Assembly: GCA_900766895.1 (NCBI GenBank)
Contig: CAAFXF010000119.1
Span: 1-17,248 of the forward strand
Direction of reading: 5' to 3'
Length of the DNA: 17,248 nucleotides
Source: Clostridia bacterium
GTDB taxonomy: Bacteria > Bacillota > Clostridia > Oscillospirales > Acutalibacteraceae
Shown: one piece after another, positions 13,674 through 17,248 of the stretch
How positions within the stretch are numbered: the first letter of the stretch is position 1
Layout of the letters: every line of letters begins with the position of its first letter
The notes under the pieces: model-generated
Told to the model about the DNA's origin: nothing
The model's input: only the letters and a program-made list of their open reading frames with translations
The model's database searches: none
Position numbers and translations under genes: made by a program

Positions 13674-14579
13674 ATGAAAGAGAAAAGAAGTAAAAAACTG
13701 CTTGCCGTTTTGCTTGCGTTTACAGTAGTAATATGCACAATAGCAGGATGCTCGGCAAACAACAGCGACGAACCGTCCCAAGCAGGCGAAACGACAACCA
13801 CAACAACAACCAAGCCCACAACAACCGAGGACTTGGACACCACCTTTAAGGAAAACAAAACACAAAAGGTTTACCCCGGTCTTTCAAAGGACAGCGAGGG
13901 TGATTACCCATACAAGCTTGCAACCTACACATCATACTACCGTTCAAGCGACGAAACACGAACAGCCAACCTAAAGGCAGCTGTAAGCAAGCTCAACAAC
14001 ATCAAAATTCCAAATGACGCTGTATTTTCATTTAACCAAACTGTCGGCAAGAGAACGGTAACAGCAGGCTACAAAACCGCAAAGGTTATCAACGGCGGAG
14101 AATTTGTTGACGGTCTCGGCGGTGGTGTCTGTCAGGTAAGCTCCACTTTGTTTGAATGTGTATTAAGAGCTAATGTTGAAATTGTTTACAGAACATACCA
14201 CTCGCTTGAAATAGGCTATGTGCCTCTCGGCGGTGACGCAACTGTTCAATGGAACAGCAAGGATTTTAAGTTCAAAAACAACCTTGGCTGTGATGTCAGA
14301 ATTAAAATGACCTGCGAAAACGGCAAGCTGACCTGCTCGCTGTACGGCAAGGAGGATGTAAGGGTTGACGGCGTAAAAATTGACATAACAAAAAAGGGTA
14401 ATGAATATATTTTGACCCGTACGGTAAACGGCAAGCAAAACTACCGTACAGTCAGCCGATACAAAAAGCCAAAGCCATCCACAACAAAGGCGACAACAAC
14501 CGAAAAGGATGACAAAAAGGCTTCCAAAAAGGACAGCACCAACAAAACCGACACAACAAAAAAGAAAACAGAAGACTAA
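13674..14579 (+). CDS. VanW-domain lipoprotein
   Basis: This is a probable membrane-anchored extracellular protein. The 301-residue product starts with a lysine-rich n-region and hydrophobic stretch, then a lipobox IAGC with Cys26 as the lipidation site. A Thr-rich linker follows (about 40-57). The VanW domain lies at about 80-230, with VFSFNQTVG (117-125), GGGVCQVSSTLF (149-160), and YHSLEIGYVPLGGDATV (175-191). The tail (about 265-301) is rich in Lys, Thr and Asp, typical of a disordered wall-spanning segment. VanW function is poorly known; it was named from some vancomycin-resistance clusters, but most copies, like this one beside glmU, are not resistance genes. ATG 13674 is used; GTG 13671 is equally in frame, with AAGG 9-12 bases upstream. 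A strong terminator follows. Confidence 0.88.
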   Translation: MKEKRSKKLLAVLLAFTVVICTIAGCSANNSDEPSQAGETTTTTTTKPTTTEDLDTTFKENKTQKVYPGLSKDSEGDYPYKLATYTSYYRSSDETRTANLKAAVSKLNNIKIPNDAVFSFNQTVGKRTVTAGYKTAKVINGGEFVDGLGGGVCQVSSTLFECVLRANVEIVYRTYHSLEIGYVPLGGDATVQWNSKDFKFKNNLGCDVRIKMTCENGKLTCSLYGKEDVRVDGVKIDITKKGNEYILTRTVNGKQNYRTVSRYKKPKPSTTKATTTEKDDKKASKKDSTNKTDTTKKKTED

Positions 14580-14583
14580 AATT

Positions 14584-14624
14584 AAAAGCAGTAAGCTACA
14601 AGCGTAGTTTACTGCTTTTATTAT
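14584..14624. terminator. Bidirectional terminator between VanW and exchanger genes
   Basis: AAAAGCAGTAAGCTAC and GTAGTTTACTGCTTTT form a 16-bp stem with one wobble pair around AAGC. The plus-strand tail is TTTTATTATTT, and on the minus strand the stem is followed by TTTTAATTTTAG, so it can stop both converging operons. Confidence 0.85.
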
Positions 14625-14634
14625 TTCATATATA

Positions 14635-15858
14635 TTAACAAAACATAATGATAAGCTTTGAGGCGATTACCACGCTGATGAGCGCGATGGGATAGGTTGC
14701 CGCGTATGCCGCCGCGACATCCTCGGTGCCTGCCACACTGATGAGTGTGCCGAGTGCCGGGGTACTTGTCATACCGCCCGTGATTGAGCCAAGGTTATTA
14801 AGCAACGGCATTTTCAAAACATACTTTGCAAAAACAAATCCTATAATCATAGGCACAAGGGTTAGCACTGCGCCGTAAAGGAAATAAACAGGCTCAAAAT
14901 ACTGCACAAACTTTGCACCGCCCGTTACACCTGCGCCGATAAGGAACATCATAAGGCCGAGCTCTCGCAGGGTGCGAAGCACGGACTGCTCCGGCATAAT
15001 GCTGATTTTGCCGACTCTGCCAAAGTGACCGAACACAAGGGCAACCAAAATGCATCCGCCTGTTGTTGTGAGCGAAAAGCCCTTAACCTTAATTGAGCCA
15101 ACCATAACGCCGAGAATTGCGGCCAATGCAAACGCAGAAAAGCCAAACTCATCAATCTTTACAAGGCTGGTAACGTCCTTTTTCTTTTCGTAGTCAGCCT
15201 GTACAGAAATCTTTTTAAGCTCCTCGGTCATATCCGCCTTGCTGAGCTTTGGAACGATTTGCACAAAGAGCACAACGCCGATAACTCCAAACAGGTACGC
15301 AATGGCGTAGCCTGCCGAAACGGCATCCTCAAAATGAGCGCCCAATTCGCCCACTGCTTCCTTTGAAGCGGAGAAGGCAGGTGTTGAGGTAAGTGCACCT
15401 GCAAGAAGACCAACCATTGTGGACTTGAAGGTGTCGTGGTCAACGGAGGTTACCCTACCGCCCAAAACAATGCAAAGCACACAAACGAGTGCGCCTGCAC
15501 CGATAATAACCAAGCCGAGCAAAACATAGGACTTAAAGTTCTTTTTCATATTTCTGAAAAACCTTGGCCCTGCGATAAAGCCGACAGAGGTTACGAAGAA
15601 AATCAAGCCGAGATTTTCTACAATCTTAAGCGCCTCTTTTGTAAAGGACACAGCATTTTCATCACCGACAACAAGCTGTTTTTCAAGAACAGGGAACAAA
15701 AATGCACCAAACAGCAGCGCAACAATGAACACGCCTGCCGTGCCGAGATTTACTCCCTTAACGGTTATTCTGCCAAGCAGGTAGCCGAGAGCGGCTATTG
15801 CAAGCACACTAAAGGTCAAAAAGGCTACACCGCTTACTGATAATATACCTAAATCCAT
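14635..15858 (-). CDS. AspT/SucE-type (AAEx family) membrane exchanger without RCK domains
   Basis: It is a polytopic inner-membrane protein of the aspartate:alanine exchanger family, which includes AspT, the YidE/YbjL group and the succinate exporter SucE. The 407 residues contain two homologous halves: GLIFFVTSVGFIAGPRF (84-100) matches GLMMFLIGAGVTGGAKF (301-317), and GLLAGALTSTPAFSAS (150-165) matches GSITGGMTSTPALGTL (357-372). Most relatives are about 540-560 residues because two TrkA-C (RCK_C) domains sit between the halves. Here only a charged linker of about 30 residues (203-235) remains. The ATG is 12 bp from the stop of the upstream flavoprotein, with AAGGGG 8 bases upstream, so the two are translated from one mRNA. 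Substrate is inferred, not shown: a C4-dicarboxylate or amino acid. Confidence 0.85.
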   Translation of the reverse strand: MDLGILSVSGVAFLTFSVLAIAALGYLLGRITVKGVNLGTAGVFIVALLFGAFLFPVLEKQLVVGDENAVSFTKEALKIVENLGLIFFVTSVGFIAGPRFFRNMKKNFKSYVLLGLVIIGAGALVCVLCIVLGGRVTSVDHDTFKSTMVGLLAGALTSTPAFSASKEAVGELGAHFEDAVSAGYAIAYLFGVIGVVLFVQIVPKLSKADMTEELKKISVQADYEKKKDVTSLVKIDEFGFSAFALAAILGVMVGSIKVKGFSLTTTGGCILVALVFGHFGRVGKISIMPEQSVLRTLRELGLMMFLIGAGVTGGAKFVQYFEPVYFLYGAVLTLVPMIIGFVFAKYVLKMPLLNNLGSITGGMTSTPALGTLISVAGTEDVAAAYAATYPIALISVVIASKLIIMFC

Positions 15859-15870
15859 TAATTACACCCC

Positions 15871-17247
15871 TTATTTTTCATTTACCTTTCGGGTGTAATC
15901 AGGCAAAAGCTTTGGTGATACAATATCGCTTTGCAATCCTGCATCATTAATTTCATTTTCAAAATCGTTAACGTGAGAAAGTGTCAAATCGGCAAGCTCT
16001 GTTTCCTTTGCCTTGGCAGATGCGTTTTTACCTGCGTTTCTGCCGAAAACAATAATGTCAAGAAGCGAGTTGCCCATAAGTCTGTTTCTGCCGTGTATAC
16101 CGCCGACAGCCTCGCCGGCAACATACAGATTTTCAACTGCTGTCATACCGTTTGCACTAATGTCAAGTCCGCCGTTTTGGTAATGGAGGGTAGGATATAC
16201 AAGGATAGGCTCCTTGCGAATATCAATGCCGTACTTGCCGAACATTCTCATCATAGCCGGAATTCTCTTTTCGATAGTGCCCTCGCCGTTTTTTAGCTCA
16301 ATCATAGGAGTATCAAGCCATACGCCTACGCCGTCATCGGTATGGACTCCGTTGCCGTTTGAAGAACATTCACGGATAATTGATGCCGCAGAAACGTCAC
16401 GGGTTTCAAGCGGGTGCATAAATACCTCGCCGTTTACATTGACAAGCTTTGCACCGAGAGAACGCACCTTTTCCGTAACCAAGGCACCGAAAATCTGCTC
16501 AGGAAAAGCAACGCCCGTCGGGTGATACTGCAGGGTGTCTGCATACAAAAGCTTTGCTCCTGCACGGTAGCCGAGAATAAGTCCGTCGGCTGTTGCGCCG
16601 TAGTGATTTGATGTAGGGAAGCCCTGATAATGAAGTCTGCCTGCACCGCCTGTTGCGATAATAACAGTCTTTGCCTTGGCAATCAAAATCTCCTGTGTTT
16701 CCATATTCATAAGAACAGCACCGGCAATTTTGCCCTGTGTGTCCTTAATAAGCTCGATAGCGGCAGTAAAGTCTACGATAGGTATTCTTCTGTTTTGTAC
16801 CTCGTCACGCAGAGTTCTCATAATCTCTGCACCGGAATAGTCCTTTGCGGCATGCATTCTCTTGCGTGATGTACCGCCGCCGTGGGTTGTTACCATTGTT
16901 CCGTCTGCGTCCTTATCAAACTCTACACCCAAATTGTTAAGCCACTGAATAGCCTCCGGTGCGTCATTTACAAGCTTGTAAAGAAGCTCCGGCTTTGCGG
17001 CAAAGTGACCTCCGCCGAATGCATCAATATAGTGCTGTGCAGGAGAATCGTTCTCCTTATCTGCGGCCTGAATACCGCCCTCTGCCATCATTGTGTTGGC
17101 ATCACCTATTCTGAGCTTGGTAACAATCATACAGGATGCGCCGTTGTTATCTGCCTCGATAGCGGCAGAGGCACCTGCGCCGCCACCGCCGATGATAAGC
17201 ACGTCAACATCATAGTCAACCTTGCTCAAATCAATATCGGCAGGGTT
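15871..17247 (-). CDS. Fumarate-reductase/succinate-dehydrogenase-type flavoprotein (5' end beyond window)
   Basis: It belongs to the FAD family of FrdA, SdhA and L-aspartate oxidase. The frame stays open to the window edge (its first visible residues are NPADID), so the N-terminus is missing; an internal TTG at 17229 is unlikely to be the start. About 458 residues are visible. Counting from that TTG, the FAD loop GGGGAG is at 14-19, the substrate-binding HPTG has His236, Arg277 lies in ETRDV, His349 in TLHY, and HGRNRLMGNS is at 379-388. Asn45 in GDANTMMAEGG replaces the His that binds FAD covalently in FrdA/SdhA. Only about 50 residues follow the FAD fold, so most of the usual C-terminal helical domain is absent. 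A co-transcribed exchanger follows. L-aspartate oxidase is less likely because no other nad gene is near. Confidence 0.88.
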   Translation of the reverse strand, partial: NPADIDLSKVDYDVDVLIIGGGGAGASAAIEADNNGASCMIVTKLRIGDANTMMAEGGIQAADKENDSPAQHYIDAFGGGHFAAKPELLYKLVNDAPEAIQWLNNLGVEFDKDADGTMVTTHGGGTSRKRMHAAKDYSGAEIMRTLRDEVQNRRIPIVDFTAAIELIKDTQGKIAGAVLMNMETQEILIAKAKTVIIATGGAGRLHYQGFPTSNHYGATADGLILGYRAGAKLLYADTLQYHPTGVAFPEQIFGALVTEKVRSLGAKLVNVNGEVFMHPLETRDVSAASIIRECSSNGNGVHTDDGVGVWLDTPMIELKNGEGTIEKRIPAMMRMFGKYGIDIRKEPILVYPTLHYQNGGLDISANGMTAVENLYVAGEAVGGIHGRNRLMGNSLLDIIVFGRNAGKNASAKAKETELADLTLSHVNDFENEINDAGLQSDIVSPKLLPDYTRKVNEK

Positions 17248-17248
17248 A

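Noticed and set aside
13674..14579. Vancomycin-resistance gene
   Set aside because: A VanW domain alone is not resistance. No vanHAX-type ligase, dehydrogenase or dipeptidase gene, and no VanRS system, is present in the window.
15859..15930. Frameshift truncating the flavoprotein
   Set aside because: The stop is followed at normal distance by a ribosome binding site and the next gene's ATG. I see no continuation of an FrdA C-terminal domain in another frame.
1..17248. CRISPR arrays, insertion sequences, prophage, toxin-antitoxin or defence cassettes
   Set aside because: I found no spaced direct-repeat array, transposase, integrase or small paired genes. The two dispersed repeats are too short and carry no gene.

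Overview
The window looks like the chromosome of an anaerobic, Gram-positive gut-type Clostridium relative (class Clostridia, probably near Ruminococcaceae/Oscillospiraceae). The signs are pyruvate phosphate dikinase, a YhaM exoribonuclease, a VanW lipoprotein, a Thr-rich-linker/FN3 autolysin, a thioredoxin-reductase homologue that lacks the NADPH site (as in clostridial ferredoxin-dependent enzymes), strong AGGAGG-type ribosome binding sites and TTGaca/TATAAT promoters. The family is inferred from gene content, not from a marker gene.

Layout. Positions 1-409 hold no convincing gene but carry three minus-strand terminator-like hairpins. A minus-strand block follows: yhaM (3012-3971) and prmA (2041-2997) form an operon, and guaA (410-1954) has its own promoter. 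From a divergent promoter region at about 4014-4111, the plus strand carries a short-chain dehydrogenase/reductase (4151-4990) and, past a terminator-like hairpin, a GPH-family sugar:cation symporter (5095-6534). A secreted beta-N-acetylglucosaminidase-type autolysin (6674-8239, minus) converges on the symporter. It diverges from a thioredoxin-reductase-like flavoprotein (8369-9214, plus), and their shared promoter region contains two identical TTTTGCAAAA palindromes. ppdK (9389-12025, minus) converges on the flavoprotein gene and diverges from glmU (12266-13654, plus), which is followed by a VanW-domain lipoprotein (13674-14579). The right end is a minus-strand operon: a fumarate-reductase-type flavoprotein (cut by the window edge) followed by an AspT/SucE-type membrane exchanger.

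The genes are mostly core metabolism and envelope: GMP synthesis, L11 methylation, RNA decay, PEP/pyruvate interconversion, UDP-GlcNAc supply, wall remodelling and a dicarboxylate-type redox/export pair. I see no phage, transposase, CRISPR array, tRNA or rRNA, and no clear new multi-gene system.

The points most worth a second look are: the apparent circular permutation of the glucosaminidase catalytic region; the thioredoxin reductase without nucleotide-binding motifs; the flavoprotein with Asn at the covalent-FAD His position, with almost no C-terminal helical domain and paired with an exchanger; the twin palindromes in the divergent promoter; and two copies of a double-hairpin repeat, both between convergent genes.
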